A stretch of 64,000 bases of DNA from Yponomeuta sedellus (taxonomy: Eukaryota; Arthropoda; Insecta; Lepidoptera; Yponomeutidae), in assembly GCA_934045075.1 (NCBI GenBank), contig OW203738.1, forward strand, positions 930,001 through 994,000, given 5' to 3'. Shown piece after piece: positions 1 to 7,875 of this stretch (positions are counted from its first letter, which is position 1; the number at the start of each line of letters is the position of its first letter). A program made the translations under genes and the position numbers. The notes below the pieces were generated by a model, which saw only the letters and a list, made by a program, of their open reading frames with translations, was not told the DNA's origin and did not search any database.

Positions 1-1
1 C

Positions 2-2659
2 GAGAATGATGAGGGCTCTCACTTTTGTTTGATCAAAAACCTTCCCCGTCTGGTTAGAAGCCAAATATCTAAACACCATCAGCAACTGCATTTTTGCTCA
101 TCATGTCTGTTATTTTTTAAAACATCTAATGAACTAGTCATTCATGCATGTGGTGGTATTGCTACAGCTCTTCCTAACCAAGGGTCGGTTCTTCAATTTA
201 AGAATTACGAACGAAAACAAAACATACCCTTTATCATTTATGCTGATTTTGAGACTATGCTTCAACGTCATCTGGGGTGTGAAGCAGACCCTAACATTGC
301 GAGCACTAGCCTGCTACAACAACATGTGCCCTCAGCGTTTGGTTACTATATTGTTTGTACAGTGGATGCCAAGTATAATCGCTACGTCAGCTATCGGGGA
401 TCAGACTGTGTATCAAAATTTGTAGAATGGTTGTATCGAGACATGAAGCAAATACACACTATTTTAAAAGCTAATATTAAAATTATATTCACGGATAATG
501 ATTCACAAAATTTTGAAAATGCTGTCCGCTGTCATATTTGTGATAATCTTTTAATATTTGACAAGGTTCGAGACCACTGTCACATCACTGGTCACTATCG
601 GGGGGCAGCTCACAAGCATTGTAATTTACAATTTAAACTACCAAATTTTGTTCCAGTTGTTTTCCACAATTTGTCAGGCTACGATTGCCATTTATTTATC
701 AAAGAACTAGGCGAGGCGCCTGGTCCGATTAGAATAATACCTAAAACAAAAGAAAACTATATTTCTTTCACGAAGTATATACCATTATCGAAAGATGAAG
801 GTATCCAACTTCGATTTATCGATTCATTTAAATTTTTAGGTACCAGTTTAGAAAAACTCACGAAAACAATGAAGGTGGAGGAATTCTCGTTGTTGAAATC
901 ATTTTTTGCAAATGACACTGAACTCAAATTACTCACTCGCAAAGGTGTTTATCCATATGACTATATGTCACATTGGAAATGCTACGAAGAAAATTCCCTC
1001 CCACCCAAATCTGCTTTTTATAATACTATCAGTGGTGAAGAAATTTCTGATCAAGATTATGAACATGCCAAGTCAGTATGGTCAACTTTCTCCATTCGTA
1101 ACTTAGGTGAATACACTGATCTATACGTTAAAACAGATGTCTTGCTACTAGCCGATATTTTTGAACATTTCCGCAAAACATGTAAACGATATTATCAATT
1201 AGACCCGGCATTCTACCTCACAGCACCCAGCTTATCATTTGATGCGATGCTTTTGAAAACTAAGGTCAGATTAGAATTGCTTAGCGACTTAGCGATTATT
1301 CGGATGATTCAGGATGGAATACGGGGTGGTGTATGTATGTGTTCCAAGCGACATGCGAAAGCAAACAATAAATACATGTCTGAGTACGACCCATCACGTC
1401 CCGAGTCCTTCATAACGTATATTGATGCTAACAATTTATACGGCTTCAGCATGTCTCAAGTATTACCTTTGTCAGATTTCAGATTTTTGGAACAGTCTGA
1501 AGTGAATACCATTGATATCACATCAGTTCCTGATAATGCATCTTTTGGTTATATTCTTGAAGTGGATATTATTTATCCCACACACCTACACGACTATCAC
1601 AATGATTTCCCATTTTGTCCTGAGCGATGCATACCACCCGGTGGAAAGAGTTCGAAATTAATCCCTAACCTATACGATAAATATCGATATGTTATTCATT
1701 ATGTGCATCTTAAAACATGCTTGAAACATGGATTAATACTAAGAAAAATCCATAGAGTCATTACTTTTCGTCAAAGTGCTTATCTCAAACAATACATTGA
1801 ACTTAATACAAAACTGAGGCAACAAGCCCAATCAACTTTCGAACAAGACTTTTTCAAACTCTTGAACAACAGCATATTTGGAAAGACTATAGAAAATACT
1901 GAACACAGAGTAAACGTCTATTTGGTAAATCAATGGAGCGATAGTCAAAACAAAACGAAAAAATGCACATCGGCAGAAAAATTGATAGCCCGTCCAAACT
2001 TTCACAGTGCTTCAGTTTTTTCCGAAAATTTGGTTGCCATCCAAATGAAACCAGAACGTGTGGTTTTAGATAAACCTATCTACATTGGGTTTACTGTTCT
2101 TGAGTTATCCAAAAGCCACATGTATGACTTTCATTATTCAATTATTAAACCTATGTATGGGAAATATGTTGAGATGTGCTATACTGATACGGATAGCTTC
2201 ATCTATCATTTGTCCACAGAGGACTTCTTCCTAGATTTGAAATACCGTTTACTACCTTACTTTGATACGAGTAATTACGATAGTAATAATATACATCAAA
2301 TTCCATTAAAAAACAAAAAGATTCCTGGGCTATTTAAGGATGAAATGGGTGGTGAAATTATTACAGAATTTGTAGGATTACGATCAAAACTGTACTGTTT
2401 CAAAACTTTAGAAAAAACTGTCAAAAAGGCCAAAGGAGTAAAAATGAGCGTTATTCGCGGTCTTAACTTTAGTAATTATGAGCAGACCTTGTTTGAAGGT
2501 AATGTGCTGCGCAAGAGAAATATCTTGTTTAAATCGATAAAACATGAAATATTTACGCAAAGTGTCAACAAAATAGCTCTATCGAGAAATGATGATAAAC
2601 GTTTGATTCATCGGGATCAAATCTCAACTAAAGCGTGGGGCCATACCTCAATATTATGA
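2..2659 (+). CDS. POLB: Protein-primed family B DNA polymerase, N-terminus cut by window edge
   Basis: This would replicate the element's linear DNA by protein priming. The frame is open from base 2, so the N-terminal part lies outside; 885 residues are visible. Numbering from the methionine at base 29: Cys/His-rich start; exonuclease motif I (YADFE, D73/E75); a Cys/His block at 168-200 (CHIC, DHCH.TG.YRGAAH..CN) like endonuclease VII/HNH zinc folds; Exo II-like NLSGYD (214-219); Exo III-like Y.KTD (366-370); polymerase motif A YIDANNLYG (464-472); motif B LLNNSIFGKT (611-620); motif C YTDTDS (718-723); then KLY near the thumb. All catalytic positions look intact and no internal stop is present. 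Stop codon at 2657-2659. Its orientation opposite to the capsid genes fits many Polintons. Confidence 0.95.
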   Translation, partial: ENDEGSHFCLIKNLPRLVRSQISKHHQQLHFCSSCLLFFKTSNELVIHACGGIATALPNQGSVLQFKNYERKQNIPFIIYADFETMLQRHLGCEADPNIASTSLLQQHVPSAFGYYIVCTVDAKYNRYVSYRGSDCVSKFVEWLYRDMKQIHTILKANIKIIFTDNDSQNFENAVRCHICDNLLIFDKVRDHCHITGHYRGAAHKHCNLQFKLPNFVPVVFHNLSGYDCHLFIKELGEAPGPIRIIPKTKENYISFTKYIPLSKDEGIQLRFIDSFKFLGTSLEKLTKTMKVEEFSLLKSFFANDTELKLLTRKGVYPYDYMSHWKCYEENSLPPKSAFYNTISGEEISDQDYEHAKSVWSTFSIRNLGEYTDLYVKTDVLLLADIFEHFRKTCKRYYQLDPAFYLTAPSLSFDAMLLKTKVRLELLSDLAIIRMIQDGIRGGVCMCSKRHAKANNKYMSEYDPSRPESFITYIDANNLYGFSMSQVLPLSDFRFLEQSEVNTIDITSVPDNASFGYILEVDIIYPTHLHDYHNDFPFCPERCIPPGGKSSKLIPNLYDKYRYVIHYVHLKTCLKHGLILRKIHRVITFRQSAYLKQYIELNTKLRQQAQSTFEQDFFKLLNNSIFGKTIENTEHRVNVYLVNQWSDSQNKTKKCTSAEKLIARPNFHSASVFSENLVAIQMKPERVVLDKPIYIGFTVLELSKSHMYDFHYSIIKPMYGKYVEMCYTDTDSFIYHLSTEDFFLDLKYRLLPYFDTSNYDSNNIHQIPLKNKKIPGLFKDEMGGEIITEFVGLRSKLYCFKTLEKTVKKAKGVKMSVIRGLNFSNYEQTLFEGNVLRKRNILFKSIKHEIFTQSVNKIALSRNDDKRLIHRDQISTKAWGHTSIL

Positions 2660-2987
2660 AAATAAGATAGTAAAATTGACCATGGGATAAAATTTAAAAA
2701 TATGTAATCAAAATATCGTGATATGATGTATTTCATAGATCTGTTTCAGTCTTAGATGCTATGTGTATGGATTGCGGCTGCGGTAACCGCCGCGATAGAG
2801 CTAGTGTGGAATAAGCTTAATATTATGTTTTCGTTCTTATGCTCTTCAAGTTAAAGCTAAAGCTCTTTAGGTATGTTAAGAATAGCGTATTTATTTAAGT
2901 GAACTAATAATGTAATGAATTAAAATAGATAGGTACTTAGTTATAAAAGTGTTATGTACTATAAGCTAATAAGTATAGTTTTGGGTG

Positions 2988-2993
2988 AATAAA
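2988..2993 (+). terminator. Candidate poly(A) signal for PolB
   Basis: An AATAAA hexamer lies about 330 bp past the PolB stop codon, in AT-rich non-coding DNA. It is the first canonical hexamer I noticed downstream. Placement is plausible but untested. Confidence 0.35.
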
Positions 2994-3192
2994 TTGGGTT
3001 ATACTACCAGCTTCTTTTATTTCCATGACCTAACATTGTTACCTAATGTTACAAAAACAAAAGAATATGTAAGTATTGTTAGTTCCTACATATCTCAGAA
3101 ATTTTTGCTATAGACATAGTCTTGAGCGCGGTGGGATGAGGAGAGCTAAACTATATTCAATGAAGTTTTGATTTCGTGTCTACTGAAAGTAT

Positions 3193-3270
3193 GACAGCTC
3201 CCTGTGGGAATCGAGCCCACGACCTCTGCAATAGTAATCAAACGCTATCATCACTAGACCGACGAGACAG
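3193..3270 (-). repeat. tRNA-like SINE head inside the Polinton
   Basis: On the minus strand the segment carries a B-box-like GGCTCGATTCC flanked by GTGGG/CCCAC (a T-arm) and an A-box-like GTCGGTCTAGTG. The acceptor strands do not pair, so this is a tRNA-derived SINE piece, not a working tRNA. It probably landed in the element after, or before, its integration. Confidence 0.6.
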
Positions 3271-3606
3271 TCAAAAGTAGGTCAAGTCAAGGTGTTAGCG
3301 ATGTTGCAAACAGCAAGGGAGGCGCATCGATGTTGCATAGCGCGCAAGGGTTCAATGACTACTATTTACTTAGTCAGCAATGACATACTTGATTCAAACA
3401 CATTCGATATTGATAATGCTGACTACGAATTCGAGCTCGCTCACTCTTATATGTATTAAAAGAGACAGGATTAATTTTCTAGAGCGATCGAAACGTATGA
3501 ATAGGTAAGTTACACTCATCTACAAATCCATTTTATATTTGGTGGTTCAGTAATTTATTGTTACTGCATCGTTCGAGCCAACTAGAAGATCAGCAGACGT
3601 GAAAAC

Positions 3607-4076
3607 ATGTCGATTTCGGTAAGCATTATTTTTTTCCATCCAATTTATATTACACAGTTTGAAATAGGTTTGAATATTTTTAATAATTTTTTTTTTGTTT
3701 TTTTCAGATTTTAGGCGAGACTGATCCGACTGACCCTTACTACTACGCGCAAAATATTTTGAGTGGGTTCGATAGTGATGTCGAAGAAATACGAAACCCG
3801 GCTCCATCAGACGTGGGGAAGCGGAAAAGTAAGACTTCAAGGAAACGGGTTGCAAAGGACTCCACGTCTACATCATATGTGGTTAGCAAGGCGGCAAGAA
3901 GAGGAAATCGGTTGATAAAAATAGAAGTATTCGACTTAAATGAGTGTAAGGACACAAACAGTGAAAGTGCGGTGTTAAGTGCCCAATATGTTGTGATAGA
4001 TCCTGTAGACGAAATAATGGACATGGTGGAAAACGTAGTTAAGAACATTTCTAAAAATATGTGCAATAGTTATTAA
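3607..4076 (+). CDS. Two-exon small basic/acidic protein of the Polinton (predicted)
   Basis: Predicted join of exon 1 (3607-3618, four codons from ATG) and exon 2 (3708-4076), 126 residues in total. Exon 1 ends at a consensus donor (TCG|GTAAGC), the intron is 89 bp, and the acceptor is preceded by a long T tract ending TTTTTTTCAG. The phase is 0 and exon 2 is open from the acceptor to the stop. An in-frame TAG at 3583 makes this ATG the first one. Without splicing, exon 2 has no ATG near its beginning. The product has an acidic start, a basic centre (KRKSKTSRKR) and an amphipathic tail. I do not recognise the family and infer no function. It is followed by AATAAA at 4103. The frame could also be part of a longer gene with an unseen upstream exon. 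Confidence 0.6.
3619..3707 (+). other. Predicted 89-bp spliceosomal intron
   Basis: GTAAGC donor and TTTTTTTCAG acceptor after a pyrimidine-rich tract of about 25 bases. Length and AT content are typical of short insect introns. Removal joins an ATG exon to an otherwise start-less frame. Confidence 0.6.
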
Positions 4077-4102
4077 TTTCGTTTTAAATTAAAAATTAAT
4101 TA

Positions 4103-4108
4103 AATAAA
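4103..4108 (+). terminator. Poly(A) signal of the spliced small gene
   Basis: AATAAA 27 bp past the stop at 4076. It faces a minus-strand AATAAA at 4138-4143, so the two transcription units converge here. Confidence 0.55.
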
Positions 4109-4137
4109 ACATGTTTTCTTTTTTAAATACATTTACA

Positions 4138-4143
4138 TTTATT
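4138..4143 (-). terminator. Poly(A) signal of the leftward capsid gene unit
   Basis: TTTATT on the plus strand is AATAAA on the minus strand, about 42 bp past the stop of the last leftward gene (4185). Confidence 0.55.
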
Positions 4144-4184
4144 TCTTACTTTCAATAAAAAAGTTACATAAATACTTGCTTATT

Positions 4185-4673
4185 CTAAATAAATTCTATA
4201 ACATTATTTTCATAAAACCATTTCTTGACACATAGTACATTTTTCAACGCACATTGTTTGTGGTGAGAAAAACACGTAAAATTGCATACACTATATTTAT
4301 CATGCAGGTATTTTATATTAGGACATTGATTTTCCTCGATATTAATAACACAACAATCACCACAAAGTTTATTTACCCACATGATTTTTTCTAAACCTTT
4401 TACAAAAATTTTCTTATTCCTCAATAAACTATAAATTAACCTATGAAATTCGCGGTAGTCAATAAAACCTTCACGCCAATAAATTCCTCTATTCTTTTCC
4501 AACCAAACAACTTGCTTTTTTTCGCTATCTGATAAAGTAGAAAATGGATAAGGAGGTTTTACCAAGTAGACCATAGTAAATTCTTTAGTAGCGAGAGCAA
4601 ACTCTTTAATAATAAAATTATTTTTATAATCTCTAAATCCTTGTAAATCTACAAAAATATGTTCAGAATTCAT
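4185..4673 (-). CDS. Conserved Polinton Cys/His-rich protein, possible RNase H-fold
   Basis: 162 residues. I recall similar small proteins from insect Polintons but know of no assigned function. The N-terminus HIFVDLQGF (D9) looks like the first strand of a DEDD exonuclease or RNase H fold, and KIFVKGLEK (88-96) could be a second strand. The other acidic catalytic positions are not evident. The C-terminal half has a cluster of Cys and His (C104, C107, C108, C117, C130, C134, H137, H138, C141, C148) suitable for zinc binding. Its ATG overlaps the capsid protein stop by four bases (ATGA at 4670-4673), so it probably depends on the same transcript. It is the last gene of the leftward unit. Confidence 0.75.
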   Translation of the reverse strand: MNSEHIFVDLQGFRDYKNNFIIKEFALATKEFTMVYLVKPPYPFSTLSDSEKKQVVWLEKNRGIYWREGFIDYREFHRLIYSLLRNKKIFVKGLEKIMWVNKLCGDCCVINIEENQCPNIKYLHDKYSVCNFTCFSHHKQCALKNVLCVKKWFYENNVIEFI

Positions 4674-5884
4674 GTTATTTTTTTAACGATGTTAGAAAGT
4701 GGTTTATATTCGATTACACAATCGTTTAGTATGAGGCAGTAAGCAGAAGTTTGATCTGGTATTTCTAAATCACTCTCTATTTCTACTCTAACATCAATGG
4801 GACCTGTCTTCAGGGTCTCATTTTGCCTGCAGCAATCTATTACAAATAATGGTGCTTTATCTTTGAAATCCTTCAGATTTAACAACGGCTCACACCGACG
4901 TCCATAGTAAGACTGTTGGAATCTAGCGTACTGCTCATATAATATCATATACCTTTCTTCAGTAAACTTAATATTGAGACTTTCATATGGAAAGTAAGTT
5001 GAATTTAAAAAAACCTTGACATCACGTACATAACAATGATCAAAGTGAGACATGTCTTTCATACCTAAACTTTTCCGATTAGTTTGTAAACCAATAATCA
5101 CATAACGTGGTTTCTCTAATTGAGATGTGGTTTTTATAGACCAAGTATGTTTTGTAGTCTGTGGTAAAAGAGGGTATTCATAGAGATCCCAATTCCTAAA
5201 TGCTAAACTGATAGGTCTATCTTTCTCCAAACATCTCAGCAAGTTAACTCTTTCACGATCAGATACTTTTATATGCGGTACTCTCCATACAATTTTGTTA
5301 ATGGTTATGTCATCTAACACTTCATTAGTGGTTAATTTAATAGAATTAAGGTTTGTATTACTACGCAAAAGAACCAGCTCATGTTTACAGTTCATTATTA
5401 TTTTATTATAATCTTCAGCGAAACCTAAAACTTTATTCAATGGGATACAGGCGGAAAAATTACCAGTAGTATTTTTTATTCCATCAATGTCCCACCCCCA
5501 TAGCCGTGACATTTTTGATTCATTTTCATTCATCGAGAGCAATGATTTAATAGTAGTTGTGATCCCAGCATTTTTTATCCTATCAATTTCTACGCCATTT
5601 AGTTCATATCGAATGTCTTGGAAAAGAAAAAGCGCTGCATTATTCACCAACTCAATATTACTCACTCTCTCTTTTTTATCGCCATTTGGACGGTGCACTG
5701 TGATAGAACCTTCGATGTATAGTGTACTCTGTGACGGTAAGACGTATAAGTCTTGTTGATTGATGGGAATGCGTATTTCATCGTTTTTGTTAAAACTATT
5801 AATGTAGGGCTTATACGAATGGATTTGGTAGCTTTCAATGCTGTTGTCGTAGGCGAAAGAATCCAAGATATTTAAGATATTCAT
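4670..5884 (-). CDS. MCP: Major capsid protein, double jelly-roll type
   Basis: 404 residues; matches what I recall of the insect Polinton/adintovirus hexon-like protein (double jelly-roll-like domain). The predicted product forms trimeric capsomers of an icosahedral virion. Visible support: beta-rich composition throughout, paired jelly-roll-like halves (about 30-200 and 205-400), a conserved-looking N-terminal IRIPINQQDLYVLPS segment (38-52) and a C-terminal beta-rich stretch. It is shorter than many Polinton MCPs (often above 500 residues), as expected for the insect adintovirus-like type. Its ATG overlaps the stop of the 48-residue gene upstream (ATGA, 5881-5884), and its stop overlaps the next start. 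No disruption is seen. Confidence 0.85.
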   Translation of the reverse strand: MNILNILDSFAYDNSIESYQIHSYKPYINSFNKNDEIRIPINQQDLYVLPSQSTLYIEGSITVHRPNGDKKERVSNIELVNNAALFLFQDIRYELNGVEIDRIKNAGITTTIKSLLSMNENESKMSRLWGWDIDGIKNTTGNFSACIPLNKVLGFAEDYNKIIMNCKHELVLLRSNTNLNSIKLTTNEVLDDITINKIVWRVPHIKVSDRERVNLLRCLEKDRPISLAFRNWDLYEYPLLPQTTKHTWSIKTTSQLEKPRYVIIGLQTNRKSLGMKDMSHFDHCYVRDVKVFLNSTYFPYESLNIKFTEERYMILYEQYARFQQSYYGRRCEPLLNLKDFKDKAPLFVIDCCRQNETLKTGPIDVRVEIESDLEIPDQTSAYCLILNDCVIEYKPLSNIVKKIT

Positions 5885-6027
5885 TTTATGACTTTTAAGT
5901 ATCTGAGAAATTGTTTATTTTCCTTAGTCAGTTTTTTCTTTTTAGCAGGTGGTTTCTGTTGCGGTGGATGTGTTGTACTGAGATCTTTGGTTTCGGGTAC
6001 CAATGTTTTATTTATGAAATCTATCAT
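5881..6027 (-). CDS. 48-residue Pro/Lys-rich peptide between penton and capsid genes
   Basis: A short frame that fills exactly the gap between penton and major capsid genes. Its ATG overlaps the penton stop (ATGA, 6024-6027) and its TGA overlaps the capsid ATG (ATGA, 5881-5884). The peptide has a hydrophobic start (MIDFINKTLV), a central PPQQKPPAKKKK stretch and a basic C-terminus. Family unknown. By position and charge it could be a DNA-binding core or assembly peptide, comparable only loosely with small basic adenovirus core peptides; this is inference. The double ATGA frame is the main reason to treat it as real. A plus-strand frame over the same bases is considered a shadow. Confidence 0.65.
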   Translation of the reverse strand: MIDFINKTLVPETKDLSTTHPPQQKPPAKKKKLTKENKQFLRYLKVIK

Positions 6028-6695
6028 TTTCGTCTTAGGTGTAAATATAACTGTAGTTCTTCTTGTCGTAGATTTATAAGGTTGTTATTTGCATCCAAAA
6101 TCCTTATATTAATCTCGCTAACTGTATTTTGATTTACTGGGAAATATATCAAATTTTTTGGGATTTCTATAATCCTGTACCCTGGCGGTACATTAGGTGC
6201 AAATTCGTAAATTATATGGCTAGGCTTCCCATTTATGTACGATCCGCTCACGATATCACATTCTATTCGAACGATGGTTGTTGGTAGAATGTTTACAGGG
6301 AAGAGAGACTCATGTAATATATTAGCTTTAAGAGTCTGATTTCCAAAACCCAATATCCTTCCGATTGAACCGGATTTCTCAAAATGAATATCTTTTGAAC
6401 AAATTATTTTTGTGCTCAAAGTGTTATTGTTACATATCAAATTAAACGTACAGTCTACTAAATTTGTTTTTAAAAAGTCATTTATATCTAATAGCTCGTA
6501 TGATCCTTCGGGTATTTCAATCATTTCGTTGTCGCCATAATGAAATTTGTTGTTGTAGCATTCTATGTTAGGAATCGAATTAAACGTCGAAAAAAAGATC
6601 AGCCCACATTCATATTCACCATCAAGCTGCAGAGCCGGCGAATAAAATGTTGACAAAGCTGGTTTACAACCGGTTATTGATAGCGTGAATGACAT
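6024..6695 (-). CDS. mCP: Penton / minor capsid protein, single jelly-roll
   Basis: 223 residues, mostly beta-strand forming, beginning MSFTLSITG and ending in a basic LHLRRK tail. Size, composition and the position directly before the major capsid gene match the penton (minor capsid) of Polintons and adintoviruses, which would occupy the fivefold vertices. Features such as NVPPGYRIIEIPKNLIYFPV (168-187) agree with my memory of insect homologues. It starts 31 bp after the protease stop, and its own stop shares ATGA with the 48-residue peptide. Intact. Confidence 0.8.
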   Translation of the reverse strand: MSFTLSITGCKPALSTFYSPALQLDGEYECGLIFFSTFNSIPNIECYNNKFHYGDNEMIEIPEGSYELLDINDFLKTNLVDCTFNLICNNNTLSTKIICSKDIHFEKSGSIGRILGFGNQTLKANILHESLFPVNILPTTIVRIECDIVSGSYINGKPSHIIYEFAPNVPPGYRIIEIPKNLIYFPVNQNTVSEINIRILDANNNLINLRQEELQLYLHLRRK

Positions 6696-6726
6696 CGTAA
6701 TAATGGTGAGAATAGTTTATGATTTC

Positions 6727-7122
6727 TTAATATAAATGTTTCAACCAGAATGTTTTTAAAAATTTTATGCATAAATGACCGCAATTATAGGTGTTGTTTT
6801 GTTGATAGTTCATATAACTATAATAAACGTTAGTGTTTTTTGTTAAGTACTTGATTAATTCTACAGGTGGTTTTAAACCATAACTATCAAAGTACACGCT
6901 GTAATTATTTATCTTAATGTAGGCTACCCAGTGAGTTCCCGGATTTATTGAATTATCTAGATTCAGGATAGCGCACTCGATGTTATTTGATTTGCTTGGT
7001 AAAGTGTCTCTCATATAGACACCTCGAAAGTATGGGATGTCCCGAGTATAATATATTAAATCTATATTACTCAGTGCTCGTCTGGGTAACCTTTTAACTA
7101 GTTTTTTGAAGAATGTACGCAC
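6727..7122 (-). CDS. PRO: Adenain-like cysteine protease
   Basis: 131 residues, the compact C5/C48-type maturation protease of Polintons. The catalytic pattern is visible in order: GTHWVAY (H64), VYFDSYG (D79), YQQN (Gln107/108, oxyanion hole) and YNCGHLC (nucleophile C114). It would cleave virion precursor proteins during maturation. It is shorter than adenovirus adenain (about 200 residues) but usual for Polintons. The start ATG lies 25 bp inside the end of the PLA2-fold gene, so the two overlap in different frames. Intact catalytic residues suggest function retained until recently. Confidence 0.9.
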   Translation of the reverse strand: MRTFFKKLVKRLPRRALSNIDLIYYTRDIPYFRGVYMRDTLPSKSNNIECAILNLDNSINPGTHWVAYIKINNYSVYFDSYGLKPPVELIKYLTKNTNVYYSYMNYQQNNTYNCGHLCIKFLKTFWLKHLY

Positions 7123-7826
7123 AATCCCTTACCTGTCTTGTATGGTTTGATGTATAAACCTTTGCCTAAGGAGATCGATTCCATCATTTTATTGTGACGC
7201 ACGGATTCAGAAAGATTTTTTTGGGCTGACTTGTAATCATTAACTGCTTTTGCTATTCCACCAATACCTCCAGCTAAAGAACCCAATGCTGATAGACCAG
7301 CAAAAATAGGAATGAGTGGAAGTATTCCTCCAGTTTTAGGGATGGGAATAATTCTTGGCAGCTTCATATTATTTTTCTTATGAAATATTTTTTTTGCTGC
7401 TAAGTATGCAAACTGAATAGCATCTTGAATATTTTTAGGTTTCTTTTTTTTCAGATGCGATTTTAATTTAGCCATAGAAGTTTTGAATGATTTAATTCCA
7501 GCACCCGATTTAATTTTTGCTTTCATTACTTTATTCACCAACCATGATGCAACTTTTTCACCTCTGCTAGCATCTTCTGATTTTAATCGTTGCTTTGCCA
7601 TCTTTCTTAGCTCTAAGTCAGCCTTATGCCGATCTTCTAAACTTGAATACTTTGAATAAGCTATGTCGTGCAGCATACAAGCGCTGTCCAAAGGGTTTAT
7701 GCCTTTATCGCCTCTTTGCAAACGTTCTTGTAATCGAGTACCTGGACCGCAGTAGTTGTAGCCTGGTAAGTGTAACTCTATTGGTAAATTATTGATTAAA
7801 GTATTGAGAAGTCCTTTCCCTTTCAT
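7098..7826 (-). CDS. Virion protein with parvovirus-type phospholipase A2 fold and hydrophobic segment
   Basis: 242 residues. Residues 20-70 match the parvovirus VP1-type PLA2 core: Ca2+-loop YCGPGT (25-30), catalytic HDIAY (H53/D54, Y57) and a downstream D70. The middle is very basic. A Gly-rich hydrophobic segment (167-194) looks membrane-active, as in adenovirus pVI-like proteins, and the C-terminus has GKGLYIKPYK (221-230), a motif that recurs in adintovirus/Polinton core proteins. Likely role: membrane penetration during entry plus DNA or capsid contact. The first is known for parvoviral PLA2 and inferred here. It follows the integrase by 49 bp and overlaps the protease gene by 25 bp. 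Intact. Confidence 0.85.
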   Translation of the reverse strand: MKGKGLLNTLINNLPIELHLPGYNYCGPGTRLQERLQRGDKGINPLDSACMLHDIAYSKYSSLEDRHKADLELRKMAKQRLKSEDASRGEKVASWLVNKVMKAKIKSGAGIKSFKTSMAKLKSHLKKKKPKNIQDAIQFAYLAAKKIFHKKNNMKLPRIIPIPKTGGILPLIPIFAGLSALGSLAGGIGGIAKAVNDYKSAQKNLSESVRHNKMMESISLGKGLYIKPYKTGKGLCVHSSKN

Positions 7827-7875
7827 AACTAACGATGTAATGAAAAATAAGTTAACTAATCTGTAGTAATATACT

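Larger units (their letters stand above)
2660..3606. other. Non-coding stretch between PolB and the spliced small gene
   Basis: No frame of interest on either strand. It holds the probable PolB 3' UTR, a tRNA-like SINE head (3193-3270) and, at about 3448-3463, an AT-rich TATATGTATTAAAAG stretch that could be a core promoter for the next gene. Confidence 0.5.

Noticed and set aside
3547..3855. 102-codon minus-strand frame overlapping the spliced gene
   Set aside because: It runs antisense across the predicted intron and exon 2, has no recognisable motif, and contradicts the clear splice signals on the plus strand.
5888..6132. Two hydrophobic plus-strand frames between capsid and penton genes
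   Set aside because: They are antisense to the 48-residue peptide and penton end; the double ATGA junction favours the minus-strand reading.
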